Source of the DNA: Colimorpha sp002372855
GTDB taxonomy: Bacteria > Bacteroidota > Bacteroidia > Bacteroidales > P3
NCBI GenBank assembly: GCA_946621635.1
Contig: CAMOOR010000009.1
Coordinates: 1 to 51,842 of the forward strand
Reading direction: 5' to 3'
Length of the DNA stretch: 51,842 bases
Shown piece by piece: positions 6,780 to 14,112 of the stretch. The translations under genes and the position numbers were made by a program. Under the pieces are notes generated by a model that was not told the DNA's origin, searched no databases, and saw only the letters and a list, made by a program, of their open reading frames with translations. Numbering within the stretch: position 1 is the stretch's first letter; the number at the start of each line of letters is the position of its first letter.

Positions 6780-8984
6780 TTAATGCCCGTAGTCGGCCAT
6801 GAACTTGATGCGCATCAGGCGTATCTCCTCCTCGGTGTAGTCGGGGTCGTCCTCGAATTCCTCGTAGGCCTCCTCGAGCGAGGCGCTCTCGGAGTTGCGC
6901 CAGTATTCGAGCAGTTCCTCCTGGTGGTCGGGCTCTATTTCCTCATTAATATAGTAATCAATATTTAATTTAGTGCCGCTGGAGATGATGTGCTCCATCT
7001 CGGTGAGCAGCTCGTCCATGGTGATGCCCTTGCCGGCGGCAATGTCCTCCAGGCTCTTGCGGCGGTCGATGGACATGATGATATATACCTTCAGGCCCGA
7101 CTTGTTGACGGCCGAGCGGACAACGATGTCCTGCGGACGCTCGATGTCGTTGTCCTCGACGTAGCGCTTGATGAGTTCGATGAAGGGCTCGCCGTACTTC
7201 TGCGCCTTGGCGATGCCCACGCCGGCACAGTGGCTCAGCTCCTCCACCGTGCAGGGATATTGAAGTGTCATGTCCTTGAGCGACGACTCCTCGAAGATGA
7301 CGTATGCCGGGAGCTTCTCGCGCGAGGCGATGCTCTTGCGGAGGCTCTTGAGCTGCACGTAGAGGGCTTCGTCGCCGGCTGCCGAGGCGCCGCCTGCGGC
7401 GGCCATCATCTCCTCCTCATCTTCCGTGGCGGCCGCCGAGTAGTCGTGGTCGCAGGTGACATAGATGCTGTAGGGCGACTTGATGAACTTGTGCCCCGCC
7501 GGGGTGAGCTTCAGCACGCCGTATTGTTCAATTTCCTTCTGCAGCAGACCCTCGAACTGCGACTGCCTCAACACTGCTTTCCAGAAGAGGTCGTCGTGGT
7601 CCGACCCGCCGCCAAACTGCTCCAGCTTGTCCAGGTGGTAGGTCTTGGTGTTGGTATTCTTGCGACCCATCATCACGTCGACGATGTCCTTGGCCTTGAA
7701 GGCCTGCTTCATGGCGAGCACGGTCTCCAGCGCATACTGCATCTCCTCCTTGGCCTCGACCTGGGGCTTGGGGTGGGTGCAGTTGTCGCAGTTGCCGCAG
7801 TAGGGTTCGTTGTAGTCCTCGCCGAAGTATTTCAGTATGTTCAGCCTCCGGCAGGCCGAGCTCTCGGCGTAGGAGACCATCTCCTGCACCAGCTGTTTGG
7901 CCATCTCCTGCTCGGTGACGTTCTTGTCGGTGAAGAACTTGTAGAGCTTCTCCACGTCCTGCTCGCTGTAGAAGGCTATGCAGTGGCCCTCGCCACCGTC
8001 GCGGCCCGCGCGGCCGGTCTCTTGATAGTATCCCTCGATGCTCTTCGGTATGTCGTAGTGGATGACGAAACGCACGTCGGGCTTGTCGATGCCCATGCCG
8101 AAAGCTATGGTGGCCACGATGACGTCCACATCCTCCATCAGGAACTTGTCCTGGTTCTCGGCACGCACCTTGTTGTCCAGGCCCGCATGGTAAGGCAGGG
8201 CCTTGATGCCGTTGATGACCAGCAGCTCGGCCAGCTCCTCCACACGCTTGCGCGTCAAACAATAGATAATGCCGCTCTTGCCGGGACGGTCCTTGATGAA
8301 GCGGATAATCTCCTTGTGCAGCTGCATGGGGTCGCTCGGCTTGGGGCGCACCTCGTAGTAGAGGTTCGGCCGGTTGAAGCTCGAGATGAAGGTCTTTGCA
8401 TTCTCCATGCCCAGGTTCTTGATGATGTCCTGCTGCACCTTGGGCGTGGCCGAGGCCGTCAGGGTGAGGATGGGCACCTTGGGGTTGATGGCCTTGATGG
8501 CGTCGCGCAGACGACGGTACTCGGGACGGAAGTCGTGGCCCCACTCCGAGATGCAGTGCGCCTCGTCGATGGCGAAGAACGAGATGGTGATCTGCTGCAG
8601 GAATTCCACCGTCTCCTCCTTCGACAATGTCTCCGGGGCCACGTAGAGCAGCTTCGTGTCGCCCTTCAGCAGGTCCTCTTTCACCTCGGCCACCTGGGCG
8701 CGGTTGAGCGACGAGTTGAGGAAGTGGGCCACACACTGGCTCCCCGAGGTGTAGCGCACGGCGTCCACCTGGTTCTTCATCAGCGCTATCAGCGGCGACA
8801 CCACAATGGCTATGCCCTTGCTGATCATGGCGGGCAGCTGGTAGCACAGGCTCTTGCCGCCGCCCGTGGGCATGATGACAAAGGTGTCGTTGCCGTCCAG
8901 AAGGCTCTGGATAATGGCTTCCTGGTCGCCCTTGAACTGGTCGAATCCGAATATTTCTTTCAAATATGTATGCAAATCCTTCAT
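6780..8984 (-). CDS. recQ: ATP-dependent DNA helicase RecQ
   Basis: A 734-residue superfamily 2 3'-5' helicase acting in recombination and fork repair. Walker A MPTGGGKS is at 38-45, DEAHCISEWGHDFR near 136 and the arginine-finger-type motif QETGRAGRDG near 315. The RQC zinc site (C...CGNCDNC) lies near 375-398 and a probable HRDC-like domain near 535-605 (LRKSIASREKLPAYVIF). A C-terminal acidic extension makes it longer than the ~610-residue E. coli protein. The ATG at 8982-8984 is chosen because the frame further upstream overlaps the divergent kdsD gene and its own promoter. A canonical TTTG/TAnnTTTG promoter lies immediately upstream. Confidence 0.95.
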   Translation of the reverse strand: MKDLHTYLKEIFGFDQFKGDQEAIIQSLLDGNDTFVIMPTGGGKSLCYQLPAMISKGIAIVVSPLIALMKNQVDAVRYTSGSQCVAHFLNSSLNRAQVAEVKEDLLKGDTKLLYVAPETLSKEETVEFLQQITISFFAIDEAHCISEWGHDFRPEYRRLRDAIKAINPKVPILTLTASATPKVQQDIIKNLGMENAKTFISSFNRPNLYYEVRPKPSDPMQLHKEIIRFIKDRPGKSGIIYCLTRKRVEELAELLVINGIKALPYHAGLDNKVRAENQDKFLMEDVDVIVATIAFGMGIDKPDVRFVIHYDIPKSIEGYYQETGRAGRDGGEGHCIAFYSEQDVEKLYKFFTDKNVTEQEMAKQLVQEMVSYAESSACRRLNILKYFGEDYNEPYCGNCDNCTHPKPQVEAKEEMQYALETVLAMKQAFKAKDIVDVMMGRKNTNTKTYHLDKLEQFGGGSDHDDLFWKAVLRQSQFEGLLQKEIEQYGVLKLTPAGHKFIKSPYSIYVTCDHDYSAAATEDEEEMMAAAGGASAAGDEALYVQLKSLRKSIASREKLPAYVIFEESSLKDMTLQYPCTVEELSHCAGVGIAKAQKYGEPFIELIKRYVEDNDIERPQDIVVRSAVNKSGLKVYIIMSIDRRKSLEDIAAGKGITMDELLTEMEHIISSGTKLNIDYYINEEIEPDHQEELLEYWRNSESASLEEAYEEFEDDPDYTEEEIRLMRIKFMADYGH

Positions 8985-9031
8985 CTTTTCACAATATTTG
9001 ACGCAAAAAAGCGTTATGGGTTTCAGTTTTA

Positions 9032-9063
9032 CAAAGGTAGTCAAAAAAATTGAATCAACCAAA
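9032..9063 (-). promoter_or_regulatory. recQ promoter
   Basis: On the minus strand TTTG (9063-9060) and TACCTTTG (9039-9032) are separated by 20 nt, the standard Bacteroidetes sigma-ABfr spacing. Confidence 0.8.
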
Positions 9064-9074
9064 AAAAAATAATC

Positions 9075-10037
9075 GTGAAGAGTCGAGAAGAGATACAACA
9101 AATTGCCATACAGGTAATTAACGATGAAAAAAAAGCTATCGAAAATCTCCGTAACCTTATCGGAGATAGCTTTTCCCAGGCTGTCGAAACACTGTTTTCG
9201 GCCTCCGGACGTGTGGTTGTGACGGGCATCGGCAAGAGCGCCAACATCGCCGTCAAGATTGTTTCCACTTTCAACTCCACCGGCACCCCGGCCCTCTTCC
9301 TCCATGCCGCCGACGCCATCCACGGCGACCTCGGCATGGTGCGCCCCGGCGACGTGGTCATCTGCATCTCCAAAAGCGGCAACACCCCCGAAATCAAGGT
9401 CCTCGTGCCACTCATCAAAAACTTCGGCAACACCCTCATAGCCATCGTCGGCAACACCGACTCCTTCCTGGCCCACGAGGCCGACATCGTCCTCGACACC
9501 ACCGTCGAGCACGAGGCCTGCCCCAACAACCTGGCCCCCACCTCCAGCACCACCGCCCAGCTCGTCATGGGCGACGCCCTGGCCGTGGCACTCATCGAAT
9601 GCCGCAACTTCTCCGCCCGCGACTTCGCCCGCTTCCACCCCGGCGGCGCCCTCGGCAAACAGCTCTACCTACGCGTCTCCGACCTCTACATCCAGAACGA
9701 ACGCCCCGAGGTCTCCCCCACCACATCCATCGACGACACCATCCTCGAAATGACCTCCAAGCGCCTCGGCTGCGCCGTGGTCACCGACGGCGGCACCATC
9801 CGCGGCATCATCACCGACGGCGACCTGCGCCGCATGATGCAGACCTACCACTCCCCCTCCACCGCCGCCGACATCATGCACCCCAACCCCCGCACCATCC
9901 TCGACACCGAGTACGCCGTCAACGCACTCCAGATGATGCGCCAGAACTCCATCACACAGCTCATCGTCACCGACGCCGACGGCCACTACCTCGGCATCGT
10001 ACACATCCACGACATTTTAAGAGAAGGAATTATATGA
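9075..10037 (+). CDS. kdsD: D-arabinose 5-phosphate isomerase, KpsF/GutQ family
   Basis: A 320-residue cytoplasmic enzyme converting ribulose 5-phosphate to arabinose 5-phosphate, the first step toward Kdo for lipopolysaccharide. It has an N-terminal SIS sugar-isomerase domain (about 35-170) with GIGKSANIA and SKSGNTPEI, the SALVAQ-like metal and active-site region HEACPNNLAPTSSTTAQL, and FHPGGALGK near 193. Two CBS domains (about 205-320) complete it. It starts with GTG at 9075; no better ATG is present. It overlaps lptB by the 4-nt ATGA, so the two lipopolysaccharide genes form an operon, divergent from recQ. Confidence 0.93.
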   Translation: MKSREEIQQIAIQVINDEKKAIENLRNLIGDSFSQAVETLFSASGRVVVTGIGKSANIAVKIVSTFNSTGTPALFLHAADAIHGDLGMVRPGDVVICISKSGNTPEIKVLVPLIKNFGNTLIAIVGNTDSFLAHEADIVLDTTVEHEACPNNLAPTSSTTAQLVMGDALAVALIECRNFSARDFARFHPGGALGKQLYLRVSDLYIQNERPEVSPTTSIDDTILEMTSKRLGCAVVTDGGTIRGIITDGDLRRMMQTYHSPSTAADIMHPNPRTILDTEYAVNALQMMRQNSITQLIVTDADGHYLGIVHIHDILREGII

Positions 10038-10912
10038 AACTCTACACCGACAACGTAGTGAAGACCTACGGCAAGCGCACCGTCGTCAAAGGAGCCTCGG
10101 TCGAGGTGCGCCAGGGCGAGATTGTAGGCCTCCTGGGCCCCAACGGCGCCGGCAAAACCACCACCTTCTACATGGTGGTGGGCATCATCAAACCCTTCAG
10201 CGGCAAGGTCTACCTGGCCCCCGAGAACCGCAGTGCCTGCCCAGACGACCACTACGACGAGACCATCGTCGAGCGCGAGGGCCGTGCCGTGCTGCTGCGC
10301 GACGGCGAATACTGCTGCACCCTCCCCGAAGGCATCACCCCCCAGACCCCGATGCCCATCGAGCTCACCCGCAACCCCATGTACCGCCGCGCACAGATGG
10401 GCGTGGGCTACCTGGCACAGGAAGCCTCCGTCTTCCGCCAGATGACCGTGGCCGACAACATCATGTCCATCCTCGAATTCCGCAAGGACCTCGACACCAA
10501 AGAGAAACGCGAGGCGAAGCTGGAGTCGCTCCTCGAGGAGTTCCACCTGACGCACATCCGCAACAGCAAAGGCATACAGCTCTCCGGCGGCGAACGCCGC
10601 CGCACCGAAATCGCCCGCGCACTGGCCAACGACCCCATGTTCCTCCTCCTCGACGAACCCTTCGCCGGCGTCGACCCCATCGCCGTGCAGGACATCCAGG
10701 ACATCGTCGTGGCACTCACCAAGCGCAACATCGGCATCCTCATCACCGACCACAACGTCCGCGAAACCCTCAGCATCACCGACCGCGCCTACCTCCTCTA
10801 CGAAGGCTCCATCCTGCTCCACGGCAAACCCGAGGACCTGGCCAACGACCCCGACGTGCGCGAGAAATACCTCGGCCGCGACTTCGTGCTCAAAAAACAC
10901 ACCATCGCCTGA
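10034..10912 (+). CDS. lptB: Lipopolysaccharide export ABC transporter ATPase LptB
   Basis: A 292-residue ATPase powering LptFG to extract lipopolysaccharide from the inner membrane. Walker A GPNGAGKTT is at 34-42, the Q-loop region YLAQEASVFRQMT near 128, the ABC signature LSGGERRR near 182, Walker B LLLDEPFAGVDP near 204 and the switch histidine in ITDHNVRET near 237. The strong match EASVFR...FAGVDP identifies LptB rather than another ABC ATPase. It is about 50 residues longer than the E. coli protein (241). The excess is an acidic and Cys-containing insertion at about residues 62-115, between the first strands and the Q-loop. The ATG overlaps the kdsD stop. Confidence 0.93.
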   Translation: MKLYTDNVVKTYGKRTVVKGASVEVRQGEIVGLLGPNGAGKTTTFYMVVGIIKPFSGKVYLAPENRSACPDDHYDETIVEREGRAVLLRDGEYCCTLPEGITPQTPMPIELTRNPMYRRAQMGVGYLAQEASVFRQMTVADNIMSILEFRKDLDTKEKREAKLESLLEEFHLTHIRNSKGIQLSGGERRRTEIARALANDPMFLLLDEPFAGVDPIAVQDIQDIVVALTKRNIGILITDHNVRETLSITDRAYLLYEGSILLHGKPEDLANDPDVREKYLGRDFVLKKHTIA

Positions 10913-10970
10913 CGCACCCCCCCCGGCGCGGACATCCCTCGACAAAAAAAATCCACAAAAGAGCATCAAC

Positions 10971-11011
10971 GCCGAACCCCGACCATGACGATGGTCGGGG
11001 TTCGGCTTTTT
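10971..11011 (+). terminator. Rho-independent terminator of kdsD-lptB
   Basis: A perfect 16-bp stem (GCCGAACCCCGACCAT with its complement at 10991-11006), loop GACG, then five T. The stem begins 58 nt after the lptB stop. Confidence 0.9.
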
Positions 11012-11041
11012 CTTGTTCTCTACTCTGCCGCCTTCCCTGCC

Positions 11042-11203
11042 CTAGTTCAGGAAGAGCTTCATCTTCAATCCTCCTGCCTCGACATTCTGGCAGCAGCGGG
11101 CAAAACTCAGTATATTCTGCAGTATCTGCTCCGAGGGTTGTATGCTTGTGCTTGCAGAGGTCGGAAATGTGTCCGCATGGGTGAATTCGTATTCCTGCAT
11201 CAT
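11042..11203 (-). CDS. Candidate small conserved-type protein (53 residues)
   Basis: An open frame of 53 residues starting at an ATG-ATG pair (11201-11203). The sequence contains PSEQILQNILSFARC near residues 23-36 and ends KMKLFLN. This resembles, from memory, a class of 40-60 residue Bacteroidales proteins with a PSxxTIxNILxFA core and a C-terminal LN. That resemblance is not verified here. It is bounded on one side by the lptB terminator and on the other by a T-rich region with a TATTTTG-like sequence on the minus strand (about 11261-11267) that could be its promoter. Function unknown. A longer overlapping frame starting MAKITDCS on the same strand uses rarer composition and is less convincing. 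Confidence 0.5.
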   Translation of the reverse strand: MMQEYEFTHADTFPTSASTSIQPSEQILQNILSFARCCQNVEAGGLKMKLFLN

Positions 11204-11315
11204 ACGCGCCTTTATATGTTGAACAATCGGTTATTTTCGCCATTAATAACTCCACTTTCAAAATAAAATTGTGCCGTACCGAAAATTTAACATTTTTTTC
11301 CTCCCCGCCCGTGTT

Positions 11316-11427
11316 CTTCCGCCCCTGCGGGGCGCCCGCCGCCCGTGGCACGCCCGCCGGGAAACGCAGCACGCCTGCCGGGAGCCGCCGCACATCCGCC
11401 GGAAGACGCGGCATGCCGCGTCCCTAC
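11316..11427. repeat. GC-rich hairpin cluster, left side of repeat cluster 11.3-11.7 kb
   Basis: Contains GCCCCTGCGGGGC at 11320-11333, several CGCCGGG/CGCCGGA segments, and the palindrome GACGCGGCATGCCGCGTC at 11405-11422. The same CCTGCGGGGCG...CCGTGG order recurs at 28030-28055, so this is a shared intergenic module. A degenerate mate (ACGCGGCATGCGGCGG) lies at 11671-11686 on the other side of the AT-rich palindrome. Confidence 0.7.
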
Positions 11428-11430
11428 AAT

Positions 11431-11465
11431 AACTCTTAACTCATAACTCTTAACTCCTAACTGAT
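11431..11465. repeat. Heptad array (AACTCTT type), left arm
   Basis: Five 7-nt units AACTC(TT/AT/CT) immediately left of palindrome copy B. It is inverted relative to the array at 11624-11665. Confidence 0.85.
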
Positions 11466-11479
11466 ACCTATCCGAGAGG

Positions 11480-11620
11480 TACATAATTCGGCATTTCTTA
11501 TATTGTTCTTATATCGTTTTCATATCGTTCTCATATACTTCTCATATACTTCTTATATAGGTGATATAAGAACTATATGAGAAGTATATAGGAACGATAT
11601 AAGAAGAGCCGAATTATGTA
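11480..11620. repeat. 11-bp-phased palindromic element, copy B (141 bp)
   Basis: Ends are TACATAATTCGGC and GCCGAATTATGTA. Six 11-nt units form the left arm and four the right. The centre is the 9-bp stem TTCTTATAT/ATATAAGAA with loop AGGTG at 11559-11563. The long left arm is the exact reverse complement of the long right arm of copies C and D. It lies between lptB and purD, both on the + strand. Confidence 0.9.
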
Positions 11621-11623
11621 CCA

Positions 11624-11665
11624 GTTATGAGTTAGGAGTTATGAGTTATGAGTTAAGAGTTATTG
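11624..11665. repeat. Heptad array (GTTATGA type), right arm
   Basis: Six 7-nt units, GTTATGA/GTTAGGA/GTTAAGA, the inverted partner of the array at 11431-11465. Together they bracket copy B. Confidence 0.85.
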
Positions 11666-11727
11666 TAGATACGCGGCATGCGGCGGCTCCATAGACGGGG
11701 ATGGTTGGCGGGGAGAAAAAAAAATAT

Positions 11728-11758
11728 TTTGCCATGTCGGGGGGATTGTGTATTTTTG
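11728..11758 (+). promoter_or_regulatory. purD promoter
   Basis: TTTG at 11728-11731 and TATTTTTG at 11751-11758 with a 19-nt spacer; the purD ATG follows 35 nt later. Confidence 0.85.
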
Positions 11759-11793
11759 CATTCTAATTTGTAGAACACAAAAAAGGCAAAGAT

Positions 11794-13104
11794 ATGAACA
11801 TATTACTTCTTGGATCGGGCGGACGCGAACACGCAATTGCCTATAAGATAGCACAAAGTCCGCAGTGCGGACAGCTCTTCATAGCCCCCGGCAACGCGGG
11901 CACGGAGGCGCTGGGCGAGAATGTGAAACTGGACATCATGGACTTCGAAGCCGTGGGCCAGTTTGCCCTGACGCACCGTGTGGAGATGCTGGTGGTGGGG
12001 CCCGAGGCCCCGCTGGTGGGCGGCATAGCCGACTACTTCGCCGGCCAGGCCACGCTGAAGAACATCATGGTCATCGGGCCCTCGAAGCAGGGCGCCATGC
12101 TGGAAGGCAGCAAGGACTACGCCAAGGCCTTCATGCAGCGCCACAACATACCGACGGCGCGCTACCGCACCTTCACGGTGGACACCCTGGCGGAGGGCGA
12201 GCGTTTCCTGGAGACCCTCGAGGCGCCCTACGTGCTGAAGGCCGACGGCCTGGCGGCGGGCAAGGGGGTGCTCATCGAGGACGACCTGGCCACCGCCAAG
12301 GCGCACCTGCGCGAGATGCTGCAGGACCGCAAGTTCGGCGACGCCTCGGCCAGCGTGGTGATTGAGGAATACCTCAGCGGCATCGAGATGAGTGTCTTCG
12401 TACTCACCGACGGCAGCCACTACCTGCTGCTGCCCTCGGCCAAGGACTACAAGCGCATCGGCGAAGGCGACACCGGCTTGAACACCGGCGGCATGGGCTC
12501 GGTGAGCCCCGTGCCCTTTGCCGACAAGGCCTTCATGAAGAAGGTGGAGGACCGCATCGTCAAGCCCACGGTGCGCGGCCTGCGTGAGGAGAAGATACCC
12601 TACTGCGGATTCATCTTCATCGGCCTGATGTGCTGCGGCATAGGCACGGAGGATGCGTCGCCGTATGTCATAGAATACAACGTCCGCATGGGCGACCCGG
12701 AGACGGAGAGCGTCTTTCCGCGCATCAAGAGCGACGTGGTGTCCCTCTTCGAGAACGCCGCCCACGGCGACCTCGACGGCTGCAAGCTGGAGGTGGACCC
12801 CCGCACGGCGGCCTGCGTGATGATGGTGGCCAAGGGCTATCCGGAGAGCTATCGCAAGGGCGACGTCATGCACCTGGGCGAGGATGCCGACGGCGTGACC
12901 CTCTTCCACTGCGGCACCAAGCGCGACGGCGAAGGCCGTCTGGTCACCGCCGGCGGCCGTGTCATCTGCGCCACAGCCCTGGCCGCCAGCCTGCCGGAGG
13001 CCCTGCTGAAGAGCTACAACCGCTGCCAGTCGGTGGAATGGGACGGCAAGTACCAGCGCCGCGACATCGGCCAGGACCTGCTGAAACTGATTCAGGAAGG
13101 GTGA
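11794..13104 (+). CDS. purD: Phosphoribosylamine--glycine ligase (GAR synthetase)
   Basis: A 436-residue ATP-grasp enzyme joining glycine to phosphoribosylamine in step two of purine synthesis. The N-terminal signature MNILLLGSGGREHAI is complete. VGPEAPLVGGI lies near residue 68, the ATP-grasp core YVLKADGLAAGKGV near 147, the substrate region GLNTGGMGSVSP near 228, and the metal-binding RMGDPETE near 300. Length and motif order are normal. It has its own promoter and no operon partner upstream; the EamA gene follows after a heptad array. Confidence 0.97.
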   Translation: MNILLLGSGGREHAIAYKIAQSPQCGQLFIAPGNAGTEALGENVKLDIMDFEAVGQFALTHRVEMLVVGPEAPLVGGIADYFAGQATLKNIMVIGPSKQGAMLEGSKDYAKAFMQRHNIPTARYRTFTVDTLAEGERFLETLEAPYVLKADGLAAGKGVLIEDDLATAKAHLREMLQDRKFGDASASVVIEEYLSGIEMSVFVLTDGSHYLLLPSAKDYKRIGEGDTGLNTGGMGSVSPVPFADKAFMKKVEDRIVKPTVRGLREEKIPYCGFIFIGLMCCGIGTEDASPYVIEYNVRMGDPETESVFPRIKSDVVSLFENAAHGDLDGCKLEVDPRTAACVMMVAKGYPESYRKGDVMHLGEDADGVTLFHCGTKRDGEGRLVTAGGRVICATALAASLPEALLKSYNRCQSVEWDGKYQRRDIGQDLLKLIQEG

Positions 13105-13110
13105 TTTCAG

Positions 13111-13145
13111 TTAAGAGTTAAGAGTTAGGAGTTAGGAGTTAAGAG
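13111..13145. repeat. Heptad array (TTAAGAG type) abutting the EamA start
   Basis: Five exact 7-nt units, TTAAGAG or TTAGGAG, between the purD stop and the EamA start. The TTG/GTG start triplets follow directly as a decayed sixth unit. Confidence 0.85.
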
Positions 13146-13148
13146 TTG

Positions 13149-14063
13149 GTGTTGAAAGTCAACAGGGATATAGCCATTGGCCATTTGGCCTGTGCCGCCG
13201 CGTATGTGATTTTCGGAATCAACGTGGTGGTGTGTCGCGACATTGCGACGGACGGCGGCGTGGAGCCCATCGTGCTGTTCGCCATGCGGGCGCTGGTGGC
13301 GGGAGGACTGTTCTGGATTGTGTCGCTGTTCATGCCCAAGGAGCGCGTGCCGTGGCAGGACCTGCTGCGGCTGGCAGGGGCAGGCATACTGGGCCTTTTT
13401 CTGCCGCAGCTCACTTTCCTGCACGCCATAGCGCACACCACGCCGGTGGACCTGTCGGTGATGAGCACGACGACGCCCATCTTCACCATGTTCGTGGCGG
13501 CCATCTTCCTGAAGGAGCCCATCACGTGGAAGAAAGCCCTGGGCGTGGCGCTGAGTTTCGGCGGCATCCTGTGGCTCATCCTGCAGAGCACCTTCGGCGG
13601 CAACGGGGCTTCGGAGACGGAGCCCGTGGGCATAGCCTACTGCTTTGCCAACTACATAGTCTTCGCCCTCTACCTGGGCACCTGCCGCAACCTGATAGCG
13701 CGGTATTCGGTGGTGACGTCGATGAAATGGATGTTCCTGGTGTCGTTTGTCATCGCCGTGCCCTTTGCGCTGCCGCACCTGCCGACGACCGATTTCGCGG
13801 CGGTGCCGGGCTATGTGTGGTGGGAGATAGGGTTCATGATTATATTCTCGACCTTCATAGCCTACTATCTGGTGCCCGTGGGGCAGAAGAGGATCCGTCC
13901 GACGCTGGTGAGCATGTACGGCTACCTGCAGCCCATCATAGCCATAGCCGTGGCCATCTGGACAGGCATGGACCGGCTGACCGTCACCAAGGTGGTGGCG
14001 GCGGTGCTGGTTTTCACGGGTGTATGGGTGGTGAACCGAAGCCGTGCGGCGGCACCGAAATAA
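13149..14063 (+). CDS. EamA/DMT-family transporter
   Basis: A 304-residue inner-membrane protein with ten predicted hydrophobic segments in two EamA halves (about 5-140 and 150-298). The typical first-half motif FAMRALVAG lies near 42 and the second-half SMYGYLQPIIA near 255. The family exports or imports small metabolites such as amino acids, sugars or purines; the substrate cannot be read from sequence. No ATG lies near the beginning. GTG at 13149 is chosen, with TTG at 13146 or 13152 as alternatives. All three touch the end of a heptad array, so translation start could vary with repeat number (inference). Confidence 0.82.
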   Translation: MLKVNRDIAIGHLACAAAYVIFGINVVVCRDIATDGGVEPIVLFAMRALVAGGLFWIVSLFMPKERVPWQDLLRLAGAGILGLFLPQLTFLHAIAHTTPVDLSVMSTTTPIFTMFVAAIFLKEPITWKKALGVALSFGGILWLILQSTFGGNGASETEPVGIAYCFANYIVFALYLGTCRNLIARYSVVTSMKWMFLVSFVIAVPFALPHLPTTDFAAVPGYVWWEIGFMIIFSTFIAYYLVPVGQKRIRPTLVSMYGYLQPIIAIAVAIWTGMDRLTVTKVVAAVLVFTGVWVVNRSRAAAPK

Positions 14064-14112
14064 TTTTCGCGCATAGGGATACGATAAAGGGAAATATAAC
14101 GTTATAGCAAGT

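Noticed and set aside
10890..11414. A 174-codon minus-strand frame spanning the lptB terminator
   Set aside because: It runs through a terminator and GC-rich repeats; only the shifted 53-codon frame inside it looks protein-like.
11480..11620. Insertion sequence or integron site for the A/T-rich palindrome
   Set aside because: No transposase, no integrase and no target-site duplication could be seen at any of the copies; a MITE remains possible but unproven.
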